The notes beneath the pieces were generated by a model. The model had not been told where the DNA came from and searched no databases. It saw nothing but the letters and a program-made list of their open reading frames with translations. Below, piece after piece: positions 1 through 5,924 of a stretch of DNA of 7,918 bases (the first letter of the stretch is position 1; each line of letters starts with the position of its first letter). The stretch comes from an uncultured Clostridia bacterium. Its GTDB lineage: Bacteria; Bacillota; Clostridia; Oscillospirales; Oscillospiraceae. Both the position numbers and the translations under genes were made by a program. The stretch is taken from positions 1 to 7,918 of the forward strand of contig CALBGG010000131.1 of NCBI GenBank assembly GCA_937893605.1, given 5' to 3'.

Positions 1-281
1 CTGTAAAGGCCGAACTCCTTGTATCTGCGGCGCACGAGGAACGAGTTGCAGTAAAACAGGAACAGCAGCGCGAACGTGATCATGACGAATACGCCGAGCG
101 ACAGAACCATCCTGGTCGACGAGCCGCCGCGCATGTTGTCAAAAAAATTCGAGGACGCGAGATAGAACAGAATGTAGAACACCGCCGCCGTGCCTGCCGC
201 GGCGAGGATATACGGAACGAACAGGCGCTTGTTTTTCTTTATTCCGCTCCACGCGAGACGGGGATAGAAACCGAGCTTCAT
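1..281 (-). CDS. BceB-like FtsX-family ABC transporter permease, N-terminal part (partial at window edge)
   Basis: Only the first 93 codons are in the window; the frame stays open to base 1. The ATG at 281-279 overlaps the TGA of the upstream ATPase (ATGA), so the two are probably translationally coupled. The start is a basic amphipathic segment (WSGIKKNKR, residues 11-19). Two hydrophobic segments follow at about residues 21-43 and 58-80, then a positively charged turn (VRRRYKEFGLY, 83-93). This layout is typical of the N-terminus of BceB/FtsX-type permeases, which in known systems detoxify or sense cell-wall-active peptides such as bacitracin. The family call rests on the hydrophobic pattern, the charged motif after TM2 and the neighbouring ATPase. 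The large extracellular domain that defines BceB lies outside the window, so a MacB-like or other FtsX permease cannot be excluded. Confidence 0.8.
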   Translation of the reverse strand, partial: MKLGFYPRLAWSGIKKNKRLFVPYILAAAGTAAVFYILFYLASSNFFDNMRGGSSTRMVLSLGVFVMITFALLFLFYCNSFLVRRRYKEFGLY

Positions 282-1042
282 TCCACTTCACCGCCCGATG
301 CAAGAATAGTCAGGGTGTCGGAGATCTTCTGGTAAAGCTGCTGATCGGTGCATTCTCCGCGGTAGATCTGGTGGAACACCTCGCCGTCCTTTATAAACAG
401 GATGCGCTGCGCGTGGGATGCGGCCTTAACAGAGTGCGTGACCATGAGGATGGTCTGACCCTTTTTGTTTATCTGCTCGAACAGGCCGAGAAGCTCGTCG
501 GTGGACTTGGAGTCGAGCGCACCCGTCGGCTCGTCGGCGAGGATAAGGCGCGGATTGGTTATGAGCGCTCTTGCCGCAGCCGCACGCTGCTTCTGGCCGC
601 CGGAGACCTCATAGGGGTATTTTTTCAGCAGCGGCGTGAGGCCGAGATCCTTGGCTATCGGCAGAAGGCGCGAGCTCATCTCGTCGTAGCTCTTGCCCGC
701 AAGCACCAGCGGCAGCAGGATGTTGTCCTGTATCGTGAAGGTGTCCAGCAGGTTAAACTCCTGGAACACGAAGCCGAGATTGTCGCGGCGGAAGGTCGCA
801 ATGTCGCTTTCCTTTATCTTGCCGAGATCATGCCCGTCGAGGATGACGGTGCCGCCGGTGGGCTTGTCCAGCGCGGCAAGAAGATTCAAAAGCGTCGTTT
901 TGCCCGAGCCCGACTCGCCCATGATGGCGACGTACTCGCCCTCCTCGACGCTGAAGTTTACGTTTTTGAGCGCCTCGACACGGTTTCCGCCGAAGCGGGT
1001 GCTGTATACTTTTCTGAGATTTTCAACAGTCAAAATACTCAT
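278..1042 (-). CDS. BceA-like ABC transporter ATP-binding protein (peptide export/resistance type)
   Basis: A 254-residue nucleotide-binding subunit of the BceA/MacB/LolD class, expected to energise the FtsX-type permease encoded directly downstream with a 4-base overlap. All ABC ATPase motifs are intact: Walker A GESGSGKT (42-49), Q-loop Gln94 within FVFQEFNLLD, signature VSGGQKQR (146-153), Walker B LILADEP (166-172), D-loop GALDSK (174-179) and switch His203. The wording around the Q-loop (FNLLD...NILLPL) is close to BceA-type transporters that handle bacitracin-like or lantibiotic peptides. The frame opens 20 codons further upstream, but the ATG at 1042 is preferred: a perfect GGAGG lies at 1055-1051, 8 nt before it, and an in-frame ATG at 1057 overlaps that site. 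A candidate BceR-type operator lies upstream. No two-component system is visible in the window; the substrate is unknown. Confidence 0.93.
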   Translation of the reverse strand: MSILTVENLRKVYSTRFGGNRVEALKNVNFSVEEGEYVAIMGESGSGKTTLLNLLAALDKPTGGTVILDGHDLGKIKESDIATFRRDNLGFVFQEFNLLDTFTIQDNILLPLVLAGKSYDEMSSRLLPIAKDLGLTPLLKKYPYEVSGGQKQRAAAARALITNPRLILADEPTGALDSKSTDELLGLFEQINKKGQTILMVTHSVKAASHAQRILFIKDGEVFHQIYRGECTDQQLYQKISDTLTILASGGEVE

Positions 1043-1072
1043 TGCTTTTACCTCCATCGGATTTACGCTCTT

Positions 1073-1078
1073 ATTGTA
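1073..1078 (-). promoter_or_regulatory. Candidate -10 element of the bceA-like gene
   Basis: On the minus strand the hexamer TACAAT sits about 31 nt before the chosen start codon and matches the sigma-A -10 consensus at 5 of 6 positions. No recognisable TTGACA lies 16-18 nt upstream. That is what one expects of an activator-dependent promoter, and fits the regulator boxes found further upstream. The assignment is tentative. Confidence 0.45.
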
Positions 1079-1111
1079 CAGCGCAAATTGTTCGGAAACC
1101 ATCGATTGGGC

Positions 1112-1146
1112 TTACATTTTTGCCGTAACTGCTTACATTCCTGTCA
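1112..1146 (-). promoter_or_regulatory. Candidate BceR-type response-regulator operator, two boxes 21 bp apart
   Basis: On the minus strand the distal box (1146-1133) reads TGACA-GGAA-TGTAA. This fits the TnACA-N4-TGTAA inverted repeat reported for BceR-like regulators of peptide-resistance ABC transporters. A second, degenerate box (1125-1112) keeps the TGTAA half but has a poor partner half. The 9-mer AATGTAAGC recurs exactly 21 bp apart (two helical turns), as expected of side-by-side dimer sites for an OmpR-family regulator. Box centres lie about 52 and 73 bp upstream of the start point implied by TACAAT at 1078-1073, a plausible activator position. The motif and spacing are seen directly; the regulator's identity is inferred. 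Confidence 0.6.
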
Positions 1147-1152
1147 CATTTA

Positions 1153-1305
1153 TTTAGAGGCGCACGGGGGCACCTACGGATACGTATATTGCGGTTGCCC
1201 GGTGTCGAAAATGCCGGCAAAACCGTTTTTTCATCGCCCTACGGTATTGCGTCCCTTGCCTTCCCCTTGAGGGGAAGGTGCCGCCATCGGCGGCGGATGA
1301 GGTGC
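1153..1305 (+). repeat. Intergenic repeat copy A1 (left end plus hairpin module, no right end)
   Basis: It starts with TTTAGAGGCG (1153-1162), a slightly shortened version of the T6-AGAGGCG end seen in the other copies. It contains the shared core at 1196-1226 (CCCGGTGTCGAAAATGCCGG then CAAAACCGT). Next comes a CGCCCTACGGTATTGCG block, then a hairpin at 1259-1278 (stem CCTTCCCC/GGGGAAGG, loop TTGA) and a second hairpin at 1280-1294 (GCCGCC/GGCGGC). It ends in GGATGAGGTGC. The reverse complement of copy C (6641-6823) aligns along its whole length, except that about 40 bases between core and CGCCCT block are replaced by a short T-rich run. It has no right terminal repeat and abuts copy A2 directly. 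Confidence 0.8.
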
Positions 1306-1495
1306 TTTTTTAGTGGCGAATTAAAGATCGTATCGATACGCATATTGCGTCGTCACGACCGGGAAGTGCGGAGAAAACAGCAGAAATCTGCACTGTTATC
1401 ACGGGAAGCGAGGCATCGACGGTTTCCACCGCAGTCTCGATACCGGGCGCCCGCAAAAATCGTATAGGTGCAATGTAAAAGCGCCACTAAAAAAA
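1306..1495. repeat. MITE-like inverted-repeat element, copy A2, about 190 bp
   Basis: It is bounded by perfect terminal inverted repeats: TTTTTTAGTGGCG at 1306-1318 and CGCCACTAAAAAA(A) at 1482-1495. The right half in reverse complement aligns with the left halves of copies C and B, including a core at 1419-1449. The left half is more diverged (GATACGCATATTGCG, then CGTCACGACCGGGAAGTGCGG). A small palindrome, GCAGA-AA-TCTGC (1380-1391), lies near the centre. There is no coding potential, so it is a non-autonomous element. No convincing target-site duplication is visible, because the ends are homopolymer runs and the right end merges with a terminator. Confidence 0.8.
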
Positions 1496-1524
1496 CTCCG
1501 AAGCCGGACGACTTCGGAGTTTTT
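1489..1524 (-). terminator. Rho-independent terminator of the 84-aa gene (possibly bidirectional)
   Basis: The stem ACTCCGAAG (1495-1503) pairs perfectly with CTTCGGAGT (1512-1520) across an 8-nt loop. It is flanked by A7 on the left and T4-5 on the right, so it can act on both strands. On the minus strand it begins about 16 nt after the TGA of the small gene and is followed by U7. That U-tract is also the terminal T-run of repeat copy A2. Confidence 0.9.
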
Positions 1525-1536
1525 GAGCTCTTTATA

Positions 1537-1791
1537 TCAGGTGAAGCTGGAGATCATGCTGATGGGCCAGGTCAGGATATCGCCGACGAGGCGGAGCTTG
1601 CTCTGAACGAACAGGCGGGTGTCTTCGTCGGAAACCTTGTCCTTGATCTTCTGAGCGACTTCCTTGGGATTGATCTCAAGAAGCTTGCCAGCAACGCCGA
1701 GAAGCTTGCCGGCGTCGAGGTACTTAACTGTCTCAACGAGGTTATCCTTCGCAGCCTCGTAGTCAAAATTGGCTATTGCCTTAATGCACAT
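1537..1791 (-). CDS. Small protein of unknown function (84 aa)
   Basis: I do not recognise this family. It encodes 84 residues from the ATG at 1791 to the TGA at 1539-1537. The frame opens 36 codons earlier, but the ATG at 1791 has a GGGAGG site 8 nt upstream, and the upstream codons run through promoter-like, AT-rich DNA. The protein is mostly helical in character: charged amphipathic segments (FDYEAAKDNLVETVKYLD, 9-26; NPKEVAQKIKDKVSDEDT, 41-58) alternate with a Gly/Leu-rich stretch (GKLLGVAGKLLEI, 28-40). It ends in a hydrophobic segment (LVGDILTWPISMISSF, 68-83). There is no signal peptide and no clear full transmembrane helix; the tail could be amphipathic or membrane-associating. It is a single-gene unit with its own promoters and terminator, which argues that it is real and deliberately expressed. 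Confidence 0.8.
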   Translation of the reverse strand: MCIKAIANFDYEAAKDNLVETVKYLDAGKLLGVAGKLLEINPKEVAQKIKDKVSDEDTRLFVQSKLRLVGDILTWPISMISSFT

Positions 1792-1833
1792 GTTGTTTTC
1801 CTCCCATATAATTCTTTGTTGTTCATATGCGGT

Positions 1834-1863
1834 ACTATACCACATTAAGCTACAATTTGTAAA
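1834..1863 (-). promoter_or_regulatory. Promoter P1 of the 84-aa gene
   Basis: On the minus strand TTTACA (1863-1858) is followed by an 18-bp spacer and TATAGT (1839-1834). This predicts a leader of about 35 nt before the ATG at 1791. Both hexamers are close to sigma-A consensus. Confidence 0.65.
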
Positions 1864-1889
1864 CGCTATATTATCATACAGCGTAAAGT

Positions 1890-1918
1890 ATTTTACCACA
1901 AAGCGTTCTATATGTCAA
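1890..1918 (-). promoter_or_regulatory. Promoter P2 of the 84-aa gene (near-consensus)
   Basis: On the minus strand a perfect TTGACA (1918-1913) is separated by exactly 17 bp from TAAAAT (1895-1890). It lies about 55 bp upstream of P1, in the short gap after the GH3 gene. Its strength is predicted to be high. Inverted ACGCT/AGCGT arms between the two promoters (about 1862-1884) could be an operator, but this is weak. Confidence 0.7.
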
Positions 1919-1945
1919 AAAGAAAAACCTTCAAGAGCGGTTTTT
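1917..1945 (-). terminator. Possible terminator overlapping the GH3 stop codon
   Basis: On the minus strand AAAAACC (1945-1939) pairs with GGTTTTT (1929-1923) around a 9-nt loop that contains the stop codon. The tail is CTTTTT. The stem is short and A/T-rich, so termination may be incomplete. The tail runs into the -35 box of promoter P2. Confidence 0.4.
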
Positions 1946-4321
1946 ATGCAAAAGTGCACTAATTAGTGCTCTGAATCCGCCCTTTTCGCGGTTTGCGGCC
2001 ATCAGCAGGGCGCGTACCTGCGTTTCGGTAACGGCGCCCGTGAAGCGGGCAAGGCCGCGGTACGGCAGATTCATCGCAAACTCTGTGTTGTTTGCGCCCT
2101 CGGCGTTGCCGGTCAGACGGAAAAATCCGTGCACCAGGCGCAGCATGCGGTATAAAAACCTCCCTATGCCGGGGCGGTACGCGCCCTGGCAGAGCGCAGA
2201 GTTAAATTCAAGCGGCGCACCTTTATCCCACAGATGCGGCGGGATCTCGCGTCCGAGAAGCGAGGCAAAGCATGCGTCGGGAACGTTCTGCACATCGGCG
2301 CTGCGGTAGGGTGCGAACACGGGGTCTGCATAGGGATTTTGCGCACCGTCGCCGGCCTTGTCGATATGCCCGCGCAGCCGGATATCCCGTGAGGATGCGC
2401 CGACGAGCACCTCATATCGCCCTCCGGCCGTCGTCCAGCGGCTCTCAAGCGTGTTCCAGTACCGGAACGCACTCTCGGGAAGCGCGACGAAAACGCGCTT
2501 TTCCTCGTTCGGCGCGAGCGAGACCCGCGCAAAGCCGCGCAGCTCCTTTTCGGGGCAGAATATGCTGCCGTGCGGAGCGGAAACATACACCTGCGCGATC
2601 TCGGCGGCCTCAACACTGCCGGTGTTTTTTATCGTAAAGCTCACGCCCTTGGGGCTTAGCTCAAGAGCGGAATACTCAAACGTCGTGTAGCTCAGGCCGA
2701 AGCCGAAGGGATATTTGACCGGCTTTTTCGCCGTGTCGTAATAGCGATAGCCGACAAAGATGCCCTCGCGGTACTCGCTCGTTTTTTCCGTGCCGGGATA
2801 GTAGCTCGTGCACGGCGTGTCGGAGAGCCTTTCGGGCATGGTCTCGGCAAGCTTGCCGGACGGGCTCGCCCTGCCCGTCACGAGCCGCGCTATCGCTTTT
2901 GCTCCGGCCTGACCGCCGAGATAGCCGTGCAAAAGCGCCTTGCAGCATGCGTCCCAGTCCGTCTCCACGGGGCTTCCGCAGGAGAGGATGACGACGATGT
3001 CGGGATTTACCGCCCTCACGGCGCGCAGAAGCTCTATCTGATTTTCGGGTATGCGCATGTGCCGGCGGTCGACGCCCTCGGCCTCGCTGCCCTCGTCGAG
3101 TCCCAGCCACATGAGCACCGTGTCGGCGTGCAGACAAAGCTCGCAGGCTCGGCTTATGAGCCCCTGACTTCTGCCGCCGCGGCGCTTGAAGCCCGGCTCA
3201 AAGCCGATAACGTTCACACCCTCGGCCTTGAGTGCGTCAAGGCCGCACTCAAGCTTTGTCGGCTCGATGTGCGAGCTGCCCGCGCCCTGATAGCGCGGCG
3301 CTTTTGCAAAGTCGCCGATCACGGCGACGCGCACGCCCTCGCGCAGGGGAAGGATGTTATCCTCGTTTTTGAGCAGAACCGCGCTCTCCTCGGCAAGGCG
3401 GGCGGCAAATTCGTGGTGCTCGGCCATATCGCAGGCGGGCGCATTTTCAAAGGCAGCCTCCGCATCGTCAACAAGGCGCAGAATGCGCCCTATTCGCTCG
3501 TTGAGGAGCGACTCGCTGACAGCGCCGCTGCGAACGGCGGCAAGTATCTGAGAGTCCGTCTCGCCGCCTGTTCCGGGCATTTCGAGACTGTTTCCGGCGA
3601 TGAGGCCGCGCACACGGTCGTTGTCGCCGCCCCAGTCGGTGACGATCAGGCCGTCATAGCCCCATTCGTCCGTGAGTATGTCCTGCAAAAGGTGGGTGTT
3701 TTCGTTGGTGTACTGCCCGTTGAGCATGTTGTACGAGGTCATTAGGCATTTTACGTGCCCCTCCCTGACCGCGATCTCGAAGGCCGGCAGATATATTTCA
3801 CGCAGCGTGCGTTCGTCAACGACAGAGTCGTTCGTCATGCGCAGAGTCTCCTGCGAGTTTGCGGCAAAGTGCTTGACGCAGGCGGCGACGCCCGTCGACT
3901 GTATGCCGCGTATGAGCGCGGCGGCGCATTTTCCGGCAAGCAGGGGATCCTCCGAGTAGTATTCAAAATTGCGTCCGCACAGCGGGCTGCGCTTTATGTT
4001 CACGCCCGGGCCGAGGATCACGCCGACGCGCTGCGCCCTTGTCTCCTCGCCGAGGCGCACGCCCATCTGCTCGATCATCTCCTCATCCCAGCTGTTGGCC
4101 GCGGCCGAGGCCGTCGGAAAGCAGGTGGCGGGGTAGGCTGCATTCAGGCCGAGGTGGTCGTTTTTGCCGATCTGCTTGCGCAGGCCGTGCGGCCCGTCGG
4201 TCAGCATCATCCGGGGAATTCCGAGACGCTCGACGCCCTTCGTGTGCCAGAAGTCCGCGCCCGAGCACAGCGAGCATTTTTCCTCAAGTGTCATTTTCGA
4301 TATGAGCTCTGTATATTTCAT
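1931..4321 (-). CDS. Glycoside hydrolase family 3 beta-glucosidase-type enzyme, cytoplasmic
   Basis: A 796-residue GH3 enzyme predicted to release terminal beta-linked sugars (typically glucose or xylose) from oligosaccharides or glycosides. The (beta/alpha)8 domain spans about 1-290, with LTDGPHGLR (40-48), SPLCGRNFEYYSEDP (112-126), KHFAAN (150-155) and the catalytic nucleophile Asp229 in VTDWGG. The alpha/beta sandwich domain (about 310-540) carries YQGAGSSHIEP (344-354) and the ExEGxDR loop (413-419), whose glutamates include the probable acid/base. A fibronectin-III-like domain follows (about 555-652), then an unusual tail of about 144 residues. No PA14 insertion and no signal peptide are seen, so it should act on imported glycosides. 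The ATG at 4321 is chosen because GAGG lies 8 nt upstream; a GTG three codons earlier sits too close to that site. The exact substrate cannot be read from sequence. Confidence 0.95.
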   Translation of the reverse strand: MKYTELISKMTLEEKCSLCSGADFWHTKGVERLGIPRMMLTDGPHGLRKQIGKNDHLGLNAAYPATCFPTASAAANSWDEEMIEQMGVRLGEETRAQRVGVILGPGVNIKRSPLCGRNFEYYSEDPLLAGKCAAALIRGIQSTGVAACVKHFAANSQETLRMTNDSVVDERTLREIYLPAFEIAVREGHVKCLMTSYNMLNGQYTNENTHLLQDILTDEWGYDGLIVTDWGGDNDRVRGLIAGNSLEMPGTGGETDSQILAAVRSGAVSESLLNERIGRILRLVDDAEAAFENAPACDMAEHHEFAARLAEESAVLLKNEDNILPLREGVRVAVIGDFAKAPRYQGAGSSHIEPTKLECGLDALKAEGVNVIGFEPGFKRRGGRSQGLISRACELCLHADTVLMWLGLDEGSEAEGVDRRHMRIPENQIELLRAVRAVNPDIVVILSCGSPVETDWDACCKALLHGYLGGQAGAKAIARLVTGRASPSGKLAETMPERLSDTPCTSYYPGTEKTSEYREGIFVGYRYYDTAKKPVKYPFGFGLSYTTFEYSALELSPKGVSFTIKNTGSVEAAEIAQVYVSAPHGSIFCPEKELRGFARVSLAPNEEKRVFVALPESAFRYWNTLESRWTTAGGRYEVLVGASSRDIRLRGHIDKAGDGAQNPYADPVFAPYRSADVQNVPDACFASLLGREIPPHLWDKGAPLEFNSALCQGAYRPGIGRFLYRMLRLVHGFFRLTGNAEGANNTEFAMNLPYRGLARFTGAVTETQVRALLMAANREKGGFRALISALLHKNRS

Positions 4322-4339
4322 CGGCAGCACCTCTTCTTA

Positions 4340-4360
4340 CGGGCGCATTTTCAGCGCCCG
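4340..4360 (-). promoter_or_regulatory. Hairpin in the 5' leader of the GH3 mRNA
   Basis: CGGGCGC (4340-4346) and GCGCCCG (4354-4360) form a perfect 7-bp GC stem with a 7-nt loop. The stem ends a few bases before the AAGAAGAGG ribosome-binding region of the GH3 gene. It may stabilise the messenger or modulate translation. No U-run follows, so it is not a terminator. Confidence 0.5.
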
Positions 4361-4375
4361 ATACTTAATAGATAT

Positions 4376-4384
4376 ATTCTATCA
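4376..4384 (-). promoter_or_regulatory. Extended -10 promoter candidate for the GH3 gene
   Basis: On the minus strand the sequence reads TGA-TAGAAT, an extended -10 (TGn plus a hexamer matching 5 of 6). It would start transcription about 48 nt before the GH3 start codon and include the leader hairpin. No good -35 box is present at 17 bp, which an extended -10 can tolerate. No cre-like catabolite site was recognised. Confidence 0.45.
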
Positions 4385-4436
4385 CAAGGCCGCGCGTTTT
4401 GGGTAGATTTCCGAAGCTAATATTTTAAATAGTTAC

Positions 4437-4465
4437 TTGTGCCGGCGGGCGTATTGCAATATAAT
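4437..4465 (+). promoter_or_regulatory. Promoter of the MalY/PatB-type gene
   Basis: TTGTGC (4437-4442), a 17-bp spacer and a perfect TATAAT (4460-4465), preceded by an AT-rich stretch (TATTTTAAATAGTTA) that could act as an UP element. The predicted start lies around 4472, only about 24 nt before the ATG. Confidence 0.75.
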
Positions 4466-4495
4466 AAGCGCATAAAACAGCAAGGAGAAAACAAT

Positions 4496-5713
4496 ATGTA
4501 CAATTTTGACGAGATCGTTGAGCGCCGCGGCACGAACGCCCTGAATACGGACGGCTTTCGCGGCTATATCTTCCACGCGGGTCCCGAGAAGGTATTCCCG
4601 TTCAAGGACGAGGAATTTGTGCGCATGTGGGTCGCTGACATGGAGTTTGCCGTCGCGCCGGAGATAATCGAGGCGCTGCATGAGCGCGTTGACCGCCGCA
4701 TATTCGGCTACACGGGCGTGTATGATGACGAATACTATAACGCCTTCAGCAAATGGTGCGCCGATCATTACGGCTGGAGCTTTCCCAAGGAGCAGCTTTG
4801 CATCACTCCCGGCATAATCCCCGCTCTGTATCAGCTTGCCGAAACGCTCTGCACGAAGGATGAGAAGGTGCTTATAAACACCCCGGCCTACGGCTATTTT
4901 GCCCACGCCGCCGAGTATGCGGGCATCGGCATACTGACCTCGGATCTCAAGAAAAAGGCCGACGGCACGTTTGAGCTTGACTTTGACGACTTCGAGCGCA
5001 AGTGCGCAGACCCGAGCTGCAAGCTCGTTTTCTGGTGCAATCCGCACAACCCGACGGGAAGAATGTGGACAGAACCCGAGCTTCGCCGCGCGGGCGATAT
5101 CATGGCAAAGTACAACCTGTGGGTCGTCTCCGACGAGATACACTGCGACCTTATCCGCTGCGGCCGCCGCCATATCCCCATGGCAAGCGTCATGACCGAC
5201 TACCCCAAGCTCATAACCTGCATGGCGCCGTCAAAGACCTTTAACCTTGCCGGCCTTGCATTTTCCAACATCATCATCCGCGATGAGCATCTGCGCATGC
5301 GCTTTAAGGATCGCGACAAGCTATTCGGCATGGTAAACCCCATGTCGCTGACAGCGGCGAAGGCCGCCTATGAAAAGGGCGGGGCATGGCATGAGGAGCT
5401 CAAGGTATATCTCGACGAAAACTTTGCCTTCGTAAAGGCCTATCTTGCCGAGCATCTGCCCAAGGCCGTCATGTACATCCCCGAAGCGACATACCTTGCC
5501 TGGGTCGATCTCGGCCGCTGCCTGCCCGATGTGCCCGATCTGCCCGACTTCTTCGCAAACAAGGCCGGCGTTCTGCTTGAGGGCGGAAACTCCCTGTTTG
5601 TCGGCAATGCCGAGGGCTATATCCGCCTGAATCTCGCCATGCCGCGCTCAATAATAAAAACAGGCCTCGACCGCATGGCCGCATCAATAGAGACTTTTTC
5701 AGAGTCGCATTAA
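4496..5713 (+). CDS. MalY/PatB-family PLP-dependent aminotransferase / cysteine-S-conjugate beta-lyase
   Basis: A 405-residue fold-type I PLP enzyme. Members of the MalY/PatB branch cleave cystathionine and related C-S bonds to a thiol, pyruvate and ammonia, and some also transaminate. Supporting motifs are MWVADMEF (44-51), FGYTG (70-74), NPHNPTG (182-188), SDEIH (212-216), the Schiff-base lysine Lys247 in APSKTFNLAGL, and the substrate-carboxylate Arg377 in EGYIRLNLAMPR. WVADM...FGYTG and SDEIHCDL are typical of MalY/PatB rather than AspC. The ATG at 4496 follows AAGGAG (4482-4487) by 8 nt. A GTG in frame at 4439 is rejected because it lies inside the promoter. The gene is divergent from the GH3 gene, with no functional link apparent. 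C-S lyase versus general aminotransferase activity cannot be settled from sequence. Confidence 0.93.
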   Translation: MYNFDEIVERRGTNALNTDGFRGYIFHAGPEKVFPFKDEEFVRMWVADMEFAVAPEIIEALHERVDRRIFGYTGVYDDEYYNAFSKWCADHYGWSFPKEQLCITPGIIPALYQLAETLCTKDEKVLINTPAYGYFAHAAEYAGIGILTSDLKKKADGTFELDFDDFERKCADPSCKLVFWCNPHNPTGRMWTEPELRRAGDIMAKYNLWVVSDEIHCDLIRCGRRHIPMASVMTDYPKLITCMAPSKTFNLAGLAFSNIIIRDEHLRMRFKDRDKLFGMVNPMSLTAAKAAYEKGGAWHEELKVYLDENFAFVKAYLAEHLPKAVMYIPEATYLAWVDLGRCLPDVPDLPDFFANKAGVLLEGGNSLFVGNAEGYIRLNLAMPRSIIKTGLDRMAASIETFSESH

Positions 5714-5720
5714 GATCATG

Positions 5721-5911
5721 CCGATACGCTTATTGCGGTGTCCCGGTATCGAAACATTGGCATAAGCAGCAGCGTTTCGCGTTATATAAGTGCAATGAAA
5801 ATTTGCCTTGAACTATCGGGGAAGCGGCAGTGTTCCGGTTTTGCCGGAATTTTCGATACCGGGCATTCGCGATTACCGTATCCGCGGGCGCGTCCGTTCG
5901 CCTCTAAAAAA
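5721..5911. repeat. Intergenic inverted-repeat element, copy B, about 190 bp (left end lost)
   Basis: The right end is CGCCTCTAAAAAA (5899-5911), the inverted T6-AGAGGCG terminus of the family. A 32-bp left arm (5723-5754) and the right arm (5851-5882) are inverted copies matching at 25 of 32 positions, both containing CCCGGTATCGAAA. The right half carries the long core (5835-5866) and the flank GGGGAAGCGGCAG, which aligns with copy C. No T6 end is visible on the left, where the element stops 7 bp after the aminotransferase stop codon. Its size and design match copy A2. There is no coding potential. Confidence 0.75.
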
Positions 5912-5924
5912 GGGAACATTTACG

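Noticed and set aside
371..1270. Long plus-strand open frame (299 codons) opposite the ABC ATPase
   Set aside because: It is the antisense shadow of a fully motif-supported ATPase, has no ribosome binding site, and runs on through repeat DNA.
1153..1495. CRISPR array
   Set aside because: The repeated units are long, diverged, in both orientations and irregularly spaced; there are no equal spacers and no cas genes.
1189..1848. Plus-strand frames of 92 and 126 codons in the repeat region and opposite the small gene
   Set aside because: The first lies wholly in repeat elements; the second crosses the terminator and is antisense to the better-supported 84-aa gene.
2927..3745. Plus-strand open frame (272 codons) inside the GH3 gene, and similar frames at 2040-2690 and 3755-4420
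   Set aside because: They are antisense to conserved GH3 sequence, as expected in GC-rich DNA; they have no start signals and no recognisable domains.
4433..5173. Minus-strand open frame (246 codons) opposite the MalY/PatB gene
   Set aside because: It is a shadow frame over conserved PLP-enzyme motifs and would have to read through the opposite promoter.
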